From NCBI GenBank assembly GCA_013398295.1, contig VZSF01006572.1, positions 62,001 through 126,000 on the forward strand: DNA of 64,000 bases. The letters run 5' to 3'. Under the pieces are notes generated by a model. The model searched no databases. It had not been told where the DNA came from and saw nothing but the letters and a program-made list of their open reading frames with translations. How positions within the stretch are numbered: position 1 is the stretch's first letter; every line of letters starts with the position of its first letter. The translations under genes were made by a program, and so were the position numbers. Source of the stretch: Chionis minor (taxonomy: Eukaryota; Chordata; Aves; Charadriiformes; Chionididae). This document shows, in pieces, positions 13,091 through 24,852 of this stretch.

Positions 13091-15149
13091 AGGTATAAAT
13101 TTTCAGTTGCAGTCAACTCTTTATGCTCCATAGGTGAACTGCCTGGTTTGCAGATTAACTGTGGCACACAGATAGACGTCCCCATCCTTTCCAAACTGGT
13201 TGGGTTTATCATTGACCCTAGGGGCTGCACCATGGCAACCTGAAATAAAGAGAAGGTGTTATGCGGGACCTGAGGACCTGAACTACCTTTGAAGCCGGTT
13301 TGGGTGTTTCAACAGCACGCTCTAAATTGAAGGGATTAGCTTTTCCATGGTATAGGCTGCCATTACCTAAACCACAGGATTAATCAGCCTTCCTGGCTTC
13401 CTATTATCTCAGTGTCTGGAACTCAGTAGGACCAAGGTTCTTGGACAGATTTTTTAATACAAAGTTGCAATATATTGGCTCACTTGAAACCACTACCTTT
13501 GTAAATATAATAAGCAGGAGAAATTAAAATTCTCAGTCGCGTTTGTGGGGTTTTTTTCCCAAAGTTTTGGTTGTTCCCAATTTTTACAGACGCTAACCGG
13601 GCTGGTGTGGTTTTCCTTTACGGAAATTCTGTTTGAAATTTGCCCTATCTTCTTGCATTTTTAGTGAAGATGTCTTTGCTAAACATGTCAGTCTGTATAA
13701 TTAAGGTAGAACTGAAATACTGGTTGCTTAATAAGAGTGTAATTTCAGAAGTAGCTCAGCTCATCATCGTACATTTGATTGTGATTACCTTGTGCATTGC
13801 AATCATATGAGTTAAAATCATACGATAGAGGTCATTTTATAGCTTCTACTTTGAAAAAAGGGGATAGTGGCAGAGCGGTAAATTGCCAGTTTGTGCTACT
13901 GCAGCTCTGAAGTATGACTTTGTTCTGCATTGTACTAAGATTTTTCATGTAAGCTAGAAATTCTCAAGAGAAATAGACGTAAGATTTAAGTAACCTATGT
14001 GGCTGAATGACTTTTATTGGGGATTAGGAGTCTTCTGATCACACAGGAGCCTTGAAAACCAGCTGGAAAAGGCCTGAACACACCTGAAATCCTTTCGAGT
14101 TACCTAAGGATATCATGATTGTAAGCTGAACTTCAATCTACTTCGCACTTACAAAATGAAAACATTTTCCGTCTTGCATATGCTTGATATTAATGTGCAT
14201 GTTACCAGCTGCACTAAAAGGCGGTATTGAGAAAAAATTGTTGTATTTCCTATCTGTTCTATTGATGTAGATTTTTTTCCTGACTGTAAAAAAAAAAAAA
14301 TAAAAAAAAAATCCAGTGAGTAGAGAGTAAAAGTGAACATCTTGCACCTATTTGCTGAAAAAGCATCAATTCACTAAGGAAGAGAGTGTGCGAGGTGGAA
14401 GCTGTTCTGCATGGTGTTCTGGTCTAGTTGTTTCCTTTTTTCTTTTCTTTTTTTTTTTACTACTATGTTGCCTTTGAACATTAAATGAGTGCAGCAGTAC
14501 TTTTAATTTTTATTTTTTTTGTACATTTCACTGCTTTATAACAGGAATTGGTGCATGACGGAACTGGAAGTTACCACATACTTGTGATTTGCCACTAGTT
14601 TGTTTTAAAAATATGCATTTCATTAATTACTTCTGCAGATAAATGAGCACTCTAGTTTGATGCCAGTAACTGCTGAAGTGGCAAAGCTAGCCCGTATGCA
14701 GCTTTAGAAAAAAAAAAAGTAAACCTACTGCTTCGAGTGGGCTTCTCTAATCCAGCGTTCCCTCTGGCTGCAGACTTGGCAGCCTGTCTCAGCGAACCCT
14801 GTGGAAGATATTTTTGTCTCCAGAGAAAATGTTTTTAAGAGCTTTGCTTTTCAATACTCTACCATATATGGGAGGGATTTTTTTAGCATTTGATGTTAAT
14901 TCTGTACCACATGTTAGGAAGGAATGTTCAACAGCAGAAGGCAATGAAACATGTTTGCAAAAGCAAAGAAATAGATGTAAGATCTAGGGGAGGTTTTCAG
15001 AACAACCAAAGGTACTTTGGCTCATGGTTCCTTTTGGTGTTCAAATGCTGTCATAATATAAAAATAGTGTTCTAACGGAACGTGTACCTTTTTAAACCCA
15101 GAGTAAGTAATCATCAATAGAATAATATTTTAAACTATATATAGGGGTT

Positions 15150-15270
15150 TTCATCAGCAGGTCTTCAAGTACTTTACAGATTCGATGAGTGTCATTAACT
15201 TGGTGAGACATTTTGAGAAACTAAGTCACAGAAACCCTGAGCTATCCACAAAGCTCACATCAGATTAAAA
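15150..15270 (-). mobile_element. Possible ancient MIR/CORE-like SINE remnant
   Basis: The string CTTTACAGATTCGATGAG, followed by GAGAAACTAAGTCACAGA and a further degenerate segment, resembles the reverse complement of the 3' half of MIR-type SINEs (gap, GAGGAAACTGAGGCACAGA-like core, GTCACA-like end). The match is by eye and divergent; a library search would decide. Confidence 0.35.
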
Positions 15271-15837
15271 CACAGGATAAATATGCTTGTTGTTCATACT
15301 ATGTATGTGCACATGTAGCTGATCTTGGGGAGAGGTAACTGCATTGAGGAATAATGAATGGATACAAGTTACTATGCTAAAACAGATTCTTAATGTCCAT
15401 CCATAAATATTTTGGCTGAGTTTCACACAGATAATTCTTAGTAAATACATCTAATTTTAAAATTATTACACAAGTTAGCTGTTTACAGCAGAAGCAGCAC
15501 ATAAAGAGCAGCCAAGAGTGAAAAAGTATGCAGTTCTGGAAGACTGCAAGTATTTTGTGTTTGTTAAAATTATTAATGGAAGTCATCATGTGCACTAATC
15601 TCTTGCATTTTGCCTAGGAGACAAGAATATAAATTCTTGGGTCCCTGCAGAGTCCCTGAATAGATTATGGAGCCACTTTTAGATCACTAAAGCAAATTAG
15701 GTGGGCTTGGGTGTTTCAAGTATTCTGCAAAAAAATTACTTCTTTAATCATTATTTGTTGCAAATTAGCAGCATCAAAGAACCAAATAATAGTAGATTCG
15801 CCTGTATAGTCAATGTTGGGTTATGTGATAAAAGCTC

Positions 15838-16175
15838 CTCTGCACACTCACCAAGGAGCTGGGAGAAACAGTGGCAGGACAGGAAGCCCAAGTAATAGCC
15901 TGCCCTGCCAGGCTACTCCCAGCCCTGTCACCGGAGCCCCCAAAAGCCCATCTCCACAAGCCTCCAGGAGCACAAAGGCAGGCAGGAACCCAAATTAAGA
16001 ACTCCTGAGGAACAAAGGGAGGCACAAGAGCCTCCCTTGTCCACGTCCCTCCCAGGAGAGCTTCAGCCCTGGGGTCCAGGCATGGAATGAATGGCAGGCT
16101 CCGTGTCTGAGCCCAGTTGCTGGAAGGATCCACCTTGCACACGTGTGCTATATATTCTCATTAGTGGACCTTCGT
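15838..16175. other. GC-rich block of unknown origin next to a CR1
   Basis: This block is much richer in G and C than the surrounding intron and abuts the left end of the sense CR1 at 16176. The open frames on both strands look like composition effects. It could be the 5' continuation of the same LINE, part of an LTR, or another repeat into which the CR1 inserted. I could not assign it. Confidence 0.4.
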
Positions 16176-16640
16176 CCTGCTCAGTTGGAGGGGGATAAGG
16201 CCCCCGGAGGTGATTAGGGGGCTGGAATGTCTTTCTTATGAGGCAGGGCTGAGGGAGTTGGGTCTTTTTCATCTGGGGAAGAGAAGGCTGAGGGGAGATC
16301 TCATCAATGCTTGTAAATACTTAAAGGGAGGGGGCCAGGAGGAGAGGGCCAGTCTTTTCTCAGTGGTGCCCAGTCATAGGACAAGAAGTAATGGGCACAA
16401 ACTTGAATGTAGGAAGTTCCACCTGAACGTGAGGAGGAACTTCTCTCCTTTGGGGGAGGCAGAGCACTGGCACGGGCTGCCCAGAGAGGCGGTGGAGTCT
16501 CTGACTGGAGACATTCCAAACCCACCTAGACGCCATCCTGTGCAACCTGCTGTAGGTGGACCTGCTCTGGCAGGGGGGTTGGACTAGATGATCTCCAGAG
16601 GTCTCTTCCAGCCCCAGGGATTCTGTGATACTGTGATTCG
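16176..16640 (+). mobile_element. CR1 LINE fragment, sense orientation
   Basis: Translation from 16210 gives the C-terminal end of CR1 ORF2: IRGLECLSYEAGLRELGLF, then GKRRLRGDLINACKYLKGG, LFSVVPSHRTRSNGHKLE and CRKFHLNVRRNFS. The 3' noncoding part (GGTTGGACTAGATGATCTCC) ends in ATTCTGTGATACTGTGATTC at about 16620-16639. The 5' end is truncated and ORF2 loses its usual C-terminal frame near 16500. This is a dead copy. Confidence 0.93.
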
Positions 16641-19600
16641 TTGTGCTGTCTGTGTTAGTTTGAGTGCTCTGAGCATGTCATCCACGTGGCCAGCCATGTA
16701 TGTATGGGGCGTACACATGTGCTCTTGTGCATATGTCTGCTGGGAACACATCTCCAGACTCACTGCTGGTGGGACATGGGGACACAGAGAGGCAACAGCT
16801 TTGTCTGGCTTGGACTGGTGGATCCAGCGCTGTGTATTTGCCTCAGAAGGCAAATGGGAAGCAAGAATCCCTGGTCTAAAGACTTCTAACCTTGAGTTCA
16901 CTGAGCAGACAAAGGGGAGAACGATGCCATTCACAAGCACAGTGGATAGAATAATGCTCAGCAAACATTATGGTTGTGTGTCATTTTTCTTTTCTTTGAG
17001 CTGTAAGAGCTGCTTCAAAATTTCTTGACCCCAGCTGCTCTCTCTCTTCACAAGAGGTCACCATCCTTTCATATTTGCCAACTTGGTTTTACGTCTTATG
17101 CCATTGCTTTTACTGACTCTCTGAAATAGTCTTTTTTAAAAAAAAAAACACCCCATGTTCCACAAGGAAAGCAGTGGTGTTTAGAATTGGCTCTGTTCTG
17201 CTTTGGAGCAGGACCTGACCAACAGACTATTTGTCAGCTAGAGATACAGCTGGCTCAGGGGATGCTGTCTGTTGTAGCGGGAGCAGTTGTTGGGCTGGTG
17301 GACTTGGGGGGAAAGGGTTAAAGTACCTATTTGTGGAGAGAAACAGAATTGAGGGAGTGAGAAAGAGAGAAAGAAGCGTGAAAAGTGAGGAATGGAAAAA
17401 AGGCTGAAGAGAAAAATTGTGGGAGGGGAGCTGGCAAAGGGAGAGGAGCTGAATGGTGAGCTAACAAGAGGAAGCTAGCATTCAGGAGTTTGTCCCCATT
17501 TCACTCTTGCTCTGCAAGTTACGGTCAGAAACATGCCTCACCAGTTACTCCTTTCCTCCCATTTCTCCTATGGTTTCTGCAGTACCTGCTAAGGATGCTT
17601 ATTTGCCTTTCCCTGATTTGGTGGGAGTATGTAGAGCTTGCAAAAGAACATCTGGGCACCAGCCACGCTGAGTCCTGATTTGAGCTGGACTTGCATTTGA
17701 GGCAGCTGTTTTGATTGTGAATTAGTGCCCAACCTCATCTTCTAGTATTGCCTGCAGACCTTGGCTGATTCAGATCTCCTTTGCTTCAATGTCAAAACAA
17801 TACCTAGGGAGACAGGACTTTCGCTCCTGAAGAATTTGTCACGTCGAAAGCATAGAGAATTGTGTGTATGTGTATCCGTATTTACACGCATTTCATTTTT
17901 TTATATATGCATACATTTTGTATAGATTGTTTCACATATCTGCATTTGTTCCTTGAGTAACAGCCATGCCATATTAATTGCTTATAGTTTGCAAGTGAAA
18001 TGAGCAGATCATTAATTCAGCCTCCCTTACTATTTCTGAATTCTTTGTTCTCTAGGCTTAGAGCTTTTTAGTATTATTTGGACTTTAAGAATCCGGATGA
18101 GCATAGTCAGTATTTGCTGGAAATTTGATGGAAATCCTATGAAAAAGGAGTACAGGCTGGAATAAGCCTCTTGAAGTACAGCTGTGTAAGGCCGTGCAGA
18201 TAAGGGACGCAGTTTGAAAACCGACTCTTTTTGAGGCAGCATGCGGATTCTTCTGATCCTCATTCAGATACGATGCCCCTGACTTAATGGGAGCCTGGCC
18301 TGAACAAAGATGGGGAGATGGAGTCCAACATGCGTAAATACATGCTTGCCCACGCACATTCTTATTTGATTAGAAATTTTGCACAACCCAATATGGTATA
18401 TTTGTGAGGTTATGTCCTCATTGAGTGCTAATTAACTCTCATTACTTTGTATAGATACCAAGAATGTTATTTCAGGTAGAGAGTTGCGTATGGGCTTGTA
18501 TATATAGGGGTAAAAGTTGTATGCATATATCTATATAGCCAGCTATAACATCTGTTTTAGCTGTCTTGTATGAAGCCATGTCAGATAGGTTGCGAGATAA
18601 TGAGTCCACTAAGTATAAAACTCTTACTCAGTTCAGTTACATTAAAAGTTAATTTGAAGCAGAACTTCTTGACGTTACAATGATTAAATATTTGTAGTTA
18701 GTCTTCTCATGCTCTTCCTTTCTTCCCATTTCATTTCTCTAACCTGAAATTCAAGAAGGTAGCTTTTGAAAAAATACAAATAAAGCATCACTTTGTTTGA
18801 GTAAAAGATGTGACAGTATAATAAAATTGTTTGCCTGTTAGCTTGCATTAATCAAATAAAGTATGCTGTCAAAGTCTGCCAATATTCGGGTAAGAACAGA
18901 ACCTCAGTATCAACGCCTCATCAAATCTCCTTGGAATTACTTCTGCTGTATGTTGGGGAGGGGAGGGAACACAAGAACGGAAAACGTGATTTTAATTACC
19001 ACTGCCATTCTATATTTATGTACGCAAACTGAAACAAGTGTGCAGATTTGATAGCCGCTGTCTTTGCTTCGCATAGGCAGCACCAATAATTAATTGCGGG
19101 TAATGTATTGCTCTTGACTGTTGCTGACTGAAGGCGTTTGGCGTTTTGCCTTGAGGCTTGGAATTGGCAATGAGTCTTCGGAACCGCTTACCCCTGGGGC
19201 GGTGGCTCTGATGTTTGCCAATCTGAACAACTATTTAACGAGTATCCTGCAAGACCTGTGGCCAGGGGGCTCTGCTATTTCAGGGGAATATTGGAATGAG
19301 CAAAGAAATACCAGGAGCTCGCTTCTCTTGCAGACGTAGGTTAAAGATGTCTCTGTGGCTCAAATTACTGCTCTCATAGGAAATACTTTCTACTAATAGG
19401 TTGCAGGTCTTCCTTAAGTATAATTTTGTCAAACTCCCTGTCACGGGACACAGATATAGAAACCCCCTCAGGCCTCTATCATAGTTGTGGTTCTTCTTAA
19501 CTTCAGTGGGGCTCTGTATGAAATTTCAGTTAATATTAAATATGAAAATCAATCTAATTATATTGAAGAGCAGAAAAATATTCTACTTGTATATAATCAG

Positions 19601-20420
19601 GAAGAATGTTAATTAACTTGCTTTTACAACTGTGATAAGGTTGCTGAAAAGCTAATTGTGGGAAAGCTACCTTCTAATAATAACAAAGTATTTATATAGC
19701 TCCAAGTGAGAAAGGCGCAGAGAGTAAGGAAAGAAAGGAGACATGCAACATCCAGGAGAAAGGGGTTTTTCCATCCCTGGTTGTTTGGAGTGATTTTGGA
19801 TTTTTATTCACTCCCTCAGGATGTTATTGGGTTCCAAGCATACCTTTTTTATCTTCCATTAGATAAAAAAGAAAAGGAAGGAGAACAAGGATGTTCCACC
19901 TAAACAAGAAAAAAATTATGCCCTCCTTGGTAATTTTGTTTCTTGAGCTTAAAGGATCCAAAAGACTGAACAAAAGCACTTTGTCAGCTGATCAAACATA
20001 AGCTTAGTTTATGAATGGTGTCTTTCTAATGCATACAATGAAATGATTCTACAGTGCAGATTATTGATTAATATTACTCTGGAATGCTTAATCCTTCATC
20101 TTGATTACTTGTTTTGTTTTTACTAATTAGCTATAATTAAGTAGTCTTTCAGGTACCAGAATGTATATATTTCCCTAGTGGATTAAGTATTCAATATTGC
20201 TTTCTTCACTTATTTTCTGTGAGGTTTATTGTTGTTTAAAGCTTGTGAAATTTTATGTATTCTGCTAATCTGCGAAACTTGCAAATTTACACGTTTCTGC
20301 AGCGGTTCCCTAACGGCACGCTTATTTTCACGTACATTTGGCGTATCTCACCCGGTGAAACGTTGCATGTGCTTGCTGCCTTTGTCTGGGGCTGCTGTCT
20401 GTATTGTTTTGTGCTTCCAG

Positions 20421-20513
20421 ATAGCGGTGGGTGTGCTCGCAAACGTGCTGCCATGTCTGTCACATTAACAGCTGTGAAGAGAGTTCAAAGTTCTCCAAAC
20501 CTATTGGCCTCAG
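20421..20513 (+). CDS. SORBS2: SORBS2 exon ([12 protein letters not shown]...SSPNLLAS)
   Basis: Acceptor GTGCTTCCAG and donor CAG|GTATAA bound 93 bases, phase 1 to phase 1. With the base carried over it encodes [19 protein letters not shown] followed by [12 protein letters not shown], a near match to mammalian SORBS2 (TSV for TAV, AAG for ASG). The internal Met of RAAMSV is a possible secondary start. The frame stays open upstream into the intron to about 20255, so an alternative 5' exon reading into this exon would also give an in-frame product. Confidence 0.95.
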
Positions 20514-22119
20514 GTATAACCGCTAACCAGGGAGATGCTTCTCTGTAGTGTTATGCGTTCCTGCAATATTACTCTGCAAGGAGGACAAGGGTAACCGTAT
20601 TTTCTGTTCTGCTGACAGGTCTGTTACTTCTACAATGCTCTTTTTAAAGTAGCCTTAGTTTCTCTCTGCCTATGCTTAGTAGCCATCAATTAAAAAATTT
20701 AAAAAAAGGAAGACTTAAATAAAAATCAGTTATTTGTAAATTAATTTTGCTTTTGATACATATTTTGGGTCTCACATCTCCTGTTTTGTTTCGAGATAAC
20801 ATAGCATGAAAAGAAGCTTTTGTTTATTACAAATTTATGTATGGCAGCTTGCTTTAAAAACTCGTCTCAAAGGCAAAGAATCTGAATGTTGTTGTAAAAT
20901 GATCGTCAGAAGCCAGATTAACTTCAAAAAAACCCACTTATCAATCATGTTTTCCTAAAAATCTTTAAAACAATAAAACCATGCAGAATATTCAATAGAC
21001 AAGCAGAACTGCTTCTTAGCAATACTCATGTCTGGTTTTGCAAAATTAAATCAGAATGGGTATCAGCTGCCCAGGCTCACTTGTGAATTATGTAGTTGTA
21101 AGTAGAAATCAGTAAGGAATCTTGAGTGGTGTCGACTAATTTGCACCAATCTGAACATGCAGTGTTCACACCAAACAAGCATAATACGGGAAGCTGAATA
21201 AAGAATGAGCCAGAAAATTGCGAGATGAAGCCTTTGTTTTGTAGATCTTTCCAAATATAAGGCTAATCCCCAGGAATAAGCACTGTTACAATTTATGAAG
21301 CAAATTAAAATTTTGGTTGCTTCTTTTTGTAGGGATAGTGGAAGGGCTATTGGGATAATTGCATGTATGTAAATTTAAGAAAACATTGCATTCTTATTTC
21401 TTAGCAACCCTTGTAACAATTTTTTATCATTTCAACATGCAACACAAGCCTGTTAATGCCTTGCTTTGTTGCACTTAATGTTACTGATAAGGAGCACTCT
21501 TAGTACAATAATTACCAGTATTAAAAATATTTTAAATTTCTTTAGAGATGTAATTTTAGTTTCTTTAGGAGAAAAAGCACTAATGTAAGTCAAGTAAGCC
21601 AAAGCATCACCAGCATTTTGAAGCTGTGCTGTGCTGGCAGGCTGTATGTATCAGCTTCTGCGTTTTGCTTTGAAGTGAGGAAAACAGCATCGCACATTCT
21701 GATGTGAAGGGGGAGAGAAAATCCCGACAGAATCTCTAGGCGTCTTTCTTGGGTTTGAATTAAACCTTTCCACCTCATCTTAAAGAAATGTTATTTCTTT
21801 TGATACCTAGATTTTAGATAGTAATATATCACAATATTCACTGGGGGGAAAAAAAAAACCAACACAGCAAATGTTTGTTTATTATTGGCTGTCTGAAATA
21901 GCAGTGATTAAGTAACAGTAGCTCTCAGCACACTATAACCTTCTGTAGAACTTGTGCAATACACATTGCACAGTTACTTATGGTCTAATATTCTGAGCTG
22001 CGCTTAGGTAACAGGAGGGAATTGGGTAACTGAACAAAAAATACTTCTACATATTTTTCAAGCTGTGTCATCATGTTTTTATTTCTAACGCAAATAAAAA
22101 CTGGATGTTTCTTTTTCAG
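20514..22119 (+). other. SORBS2: SORBS2 intron
   Basis: Phase 1 intron of 1.6 kb, AT-rich, with no recognised gene or mobile element. It ends in a strong pyrimidine tract and acceptor (TTTCTTTTTCAG) before a microexon. Confidence 0.85.
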
Positions 22120-22146
22120 GGTCTGATTCTCAGTCTCCGGATTCAG
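22120..22146 (+). CDS. SORBS2: SORBS2 27-base microexon (GSDSQSPDS)
   Basis: The exon of only 27 bases lies between TTTTTCAG and TTCAG|GTAAAT. It completes a Gly codon and encodes SDSQSPDS plus one base, aligned with GRDSQSPDSA in the mammalian protein. It is phase 1 to phase 1, so skipping it keeps the frame ([12 protein letters not shown]). The SQSPDS stretch is a plausible Ser/Thr-Pro phosphorylation site (inference). Confidence 0.9.
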
Positions 22147-23147
22147 GTAAATAAAACACTGTGTTATTTACGCATCGGTGTAATACCATGTAAGTGGATG
22201 AATTATAAGGATCTCCCATTTATTTGATTTCATTGCTCCATACATCCACATTCTTTAAGGAAAGCACCGCAGAAGTTGTAATAATAATTGCAAGTGGTTA
22301 AGACCTCAAATTCAGGTCTCATTTGAAAGCAGTGTTTCCTGTAACACAGTATATGTTGTCAGAAAATGAATTGTGTGGGAGAATACAGACTGCTAATTTG
22401 CCACCCTTAGCTTCAGTGGCACTTACTAGTTCATTTTTAGTCCCTTACTCAGGATTGCAAGTTCTGCCCACCCCACTTAGCAGCCCGCTCACATAATGTG
22501 TTACTTTTCCCAGCCTCTTACAATATTTTGTCTTCAAATCTGTAACTTGTTGAGGCAGGATAGTATCCCCATCTATGTTTGGGCAATGCCTTGAGGGCTT
22601 TTCAGCTCTGAGGACAGGGACAAAACATGGTTGGTTGGTTGGAAAATCGAGGCGTCATTCAGATTTACAAATAAGATGCGTTATTGGAACAACTAATTGG
22701 GTATCGTGGTGAGATTTGGTGAAACTGCCACCACCAACTAACTTCACATGAGCTGAGATGTTTTTCAAAATCCGTCGCAGCTGTGAAGTCAGGAAGCGAA
22801 TCTGTGAAAATACTTCAGCCTGCTTCAGATGCTGGAGCACCAGCATCTCAAAAGGACTCACAAGGTTGACACTCATAATCTGTATGAAAGCTGGGGAGGG
22901 GATATCAAACTGCTACCAGCAGTACTGTCGATGCTTGAGTTTTCTAAATTTTAAAGATAAATATTGTTTAAAGTGGCAGCTTCAGCCCTCTTCTTACAAA
23001 TTCCATGGTGATAACAGTGGCGACGTCAGTTATGTAGTAGCTAAACTTTTCCACAATTTCTTTAATGGGTGGGTTGCTGTGATGATAGCAATATACAGAT
23101 CTACTAATCATAAAAAATGTGCTTTAATTCTTTTTTCCTTACAAAAG
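22147..23147 (+). other. SORBS2: SORBS2 intron
   Basis: Phase 1 intron of 1.0 kb. The open frame 22758-23186 crosses its 3' end but is in a different frame from the exon and has no recognisable similarity. No repeat was recognised. Confidence 0.85.
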
Positions 23148-23272
23148 CTTGGAGGTCTTACAATGATGGAAGTAGAGAGGCACTGAATGGAGATGCTAGC
23201 AGTTCATCTCTTACAGCAAAAGGTTTTAGGAGCGTGCGGCCAAATCTACAGGATAAAAAATCACCAACTCAG
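23148..23272 (+). CDS. SORBS2: SORBS2 exon with sorbin-homology core
   Basis: Acceptor CCTTACAAAAG and donor ACTCAG|GTAAAA bound 125 bases. The product is [20 protein letters not shown], then [20 protein letters not shown] and TQ. The [11 protein letters not shown] segment is the conserved core of the sorbin homology (SoHo) region shared with SORBS1 (KGYRSVHPNL), which in the family binds flotillin at membrane rafts. The exon ends at phase 0. The next exon may be any of three large phase 0-0 exons or the exon at 37200, which follows directly in the short isoform remembered from mammals (SPTQ-SQITVNG). Confidence 0.96.
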
Positions 23273-24234
23273 GTAAAACTGAACACACCAAGTTTCATGC
23301 TTTGGTGTTTGTGTGTGGGTTATTCTTGGGGGATAGCATGTATAGCATATACCTCTATGGAAGATTGTCCTGATGGCTGCCAGATAGTTGAATCACCTGT
23401 TAATATGGGTCGTTACAAACTGGTTTACTGCATAGATAAAGTATACTCCACACAGGATGCATGCCTCCAGGTTAATTACCAGAAATTGCTTTCAATGAAC
23501 AAGACAGCCAGCTTAAATGAAAGTAGGTCATACACAAATAAAAGCTTTCTAGGCATGTTCCCAGACTTCAAAGAGTATCTATTAATATTTTACACTTGGA
23601 GAAATGCATCGGTCATCAACATAATATCTGAGGATAAATGTTTATTAATTATAAGGTAGACAATGTTTGTGCCTGTTTTGCAGGACAATATAATCACACC
23701 ACATTAAAAAAAGCAACACGTAACTTGGAAACATATTTATCTGTCCAAAAACTATCAACATACCAATGTCAATGCTGTCTTTGTTACTATTTTAATTCAA
23801 AGGTTTAAGAAGCTCTATGTGTTTTATATATGTGTGTTGCCTATGAATAATAGCTTGCTATCTAAGATCATGGGGTACATTTTGGAAATTACTTACATAT
23901 GTGAAGAATTTCACAGGAATAATTCTTATTCAGTGTAATAATTGTTTTTTTAAAAGAAAATGGCATATTGTGGGCTCCCTTCTGATCCCAGTTTACTCTG
24001 AGCAAATGGAACATCTGGCTTCCTAAAGCCCTGCACAGTGAAAGGTGGTGGGAACCTGACCAATTCGATTGTTTGCTGAATTGAGCACTGCTGGGATGGA
24101 GCCCCTTAAGTTTCTAGTTCCTTTATTTAGAGATAAAAGTCAAACTGAGTTTTATATCTCCTGCTAACATTTACTTTCTTTCTGTTTCTCCTTCAATGTT
24201 ATTTTGCTGTGTGTGGATGCTTTTGGCAAATAAG
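23273..24234 (+). other. SORBS2: SORBS2 intron
   Basis: Phase 0 intron of about 1 kb. Its 3' part has a textbook branch sequence TGCTAAC at 24162-24168 and no AG between about 24150 and the acceptor at 24234, with a long pyrimidine-rich stretch between. The frame stays open past the donor to 23656, which is intronic read-through. Confidence 0.8.
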
Positions 24235-24852
24235 GCACCTCTGCCACCCCCTAGAAAAGAAAGTTTTCGGAAAGCAAGAGTTACTAATCACAAGAATGAA
24301 ATTAATCTCCAGGCAGTAAGAACCAGTCCAGCTAAACACCTTCCCACAGATACTGCCTATTACACTAACGAGGAGTCTGTCCACAAGACAATGTCTTCTC
24401 AAATATCTAACACGAGTGTGTCCTTTGCACAAAAAATCACTAAACCACTGACCTCCGTCTCCAGTGCGGGCACAAGCACAGTAGCTGGTATTAGTACTAC
24501 TCTCCATCAAGGCCAAAGGCAACAGTCTCAAAAACGTAGGGTGTCTACCCTGAAATTAACCCGAACACGCAACCCTGCGAGTAGCATTCATTGTAGTACC
24601 CAGCAACAGCTCAAGCCTGTTGAAGTGCCGGTGTTTCCACAAAGGCCTGTCTCACCTGCCTGTAACCCCGTGCCTGAGAAACACACAGCATCTCTTTCCG
24701 TTCAGATAGCTCCCATCCCTGACAATAAAGCAGAGCCTGAAATCCAAGAACATCCACCTAGTATTTCTCCAGACACTTCAAAGATGTCTTCAAAGGATTT
24801 GGGACAAAAGTCTACAGTTCTTCCTTCTTCACAGGCTGCAGAATGCCATGTG
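24235..24852 (+). CDS. SORBS2: SORBS2 large cassette exon A (206 codons, PLPPPRK)
   Basis: A 618-base open stretch between AATAAG (acceptor at 24234) and CATGTG|GTATAT, phase 0 to phase 0. It begins APLPPPRKESFRKARVTNHK and is rich in Ser, Thr, Pro and Gln, with basic patches (QKRRVSTLKLTRTRN), so it is probably disordered. PLPPPRK fits an SH3-binding proline motif. The acceptor has a weak local pyrimidine tract but a perfect distal branch motif and an AG-free zone of over 80 bases. GT at 24850 is an alternative donor three bases earlier. The exon is absent from the short isoform that I remember. Exact ends are less certain than for the core exons. Confidence 0.8.

Larger units (their letters stand above)
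12272..20420 (+). other. SORBS2: SORBS2 intron
   Basis: Phase 1 intron of about 8.1 kb. It holds an antisense CR1 3' fragment (12967-13090), a probable ancient SINE remnant (15150-15270), a GC-rich block of unknown origin (15838-16175), a sense CR1 (16176-16640), poly-A tracts near 14289-14311, and otherwise AT-rich sequence without recognised genes. The last 130 bases before the exon are unusually rich in CpG. Confidence 0.85.

Noticed and set aside
16584..17028. Long open frames on both strands at the end of the CR1
   Set aside because: They straddle the CR1 3' end and unique intron and have no protein similarity; overlap on both strands points to chance.
22758..23186. 142-codon open frame overlapping a SORBS2 exon
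   Set aside because: It uses a different frame from the well-supported exon at 23148 and has no recognisable similarity.
23273..23659. Continuation of the frame past the donor at 23272
   Set aside because: The donor CAG|GTAAAA is strong and the protein matches SORBS2 only up to SPTQ; the rest is intronic read-through.
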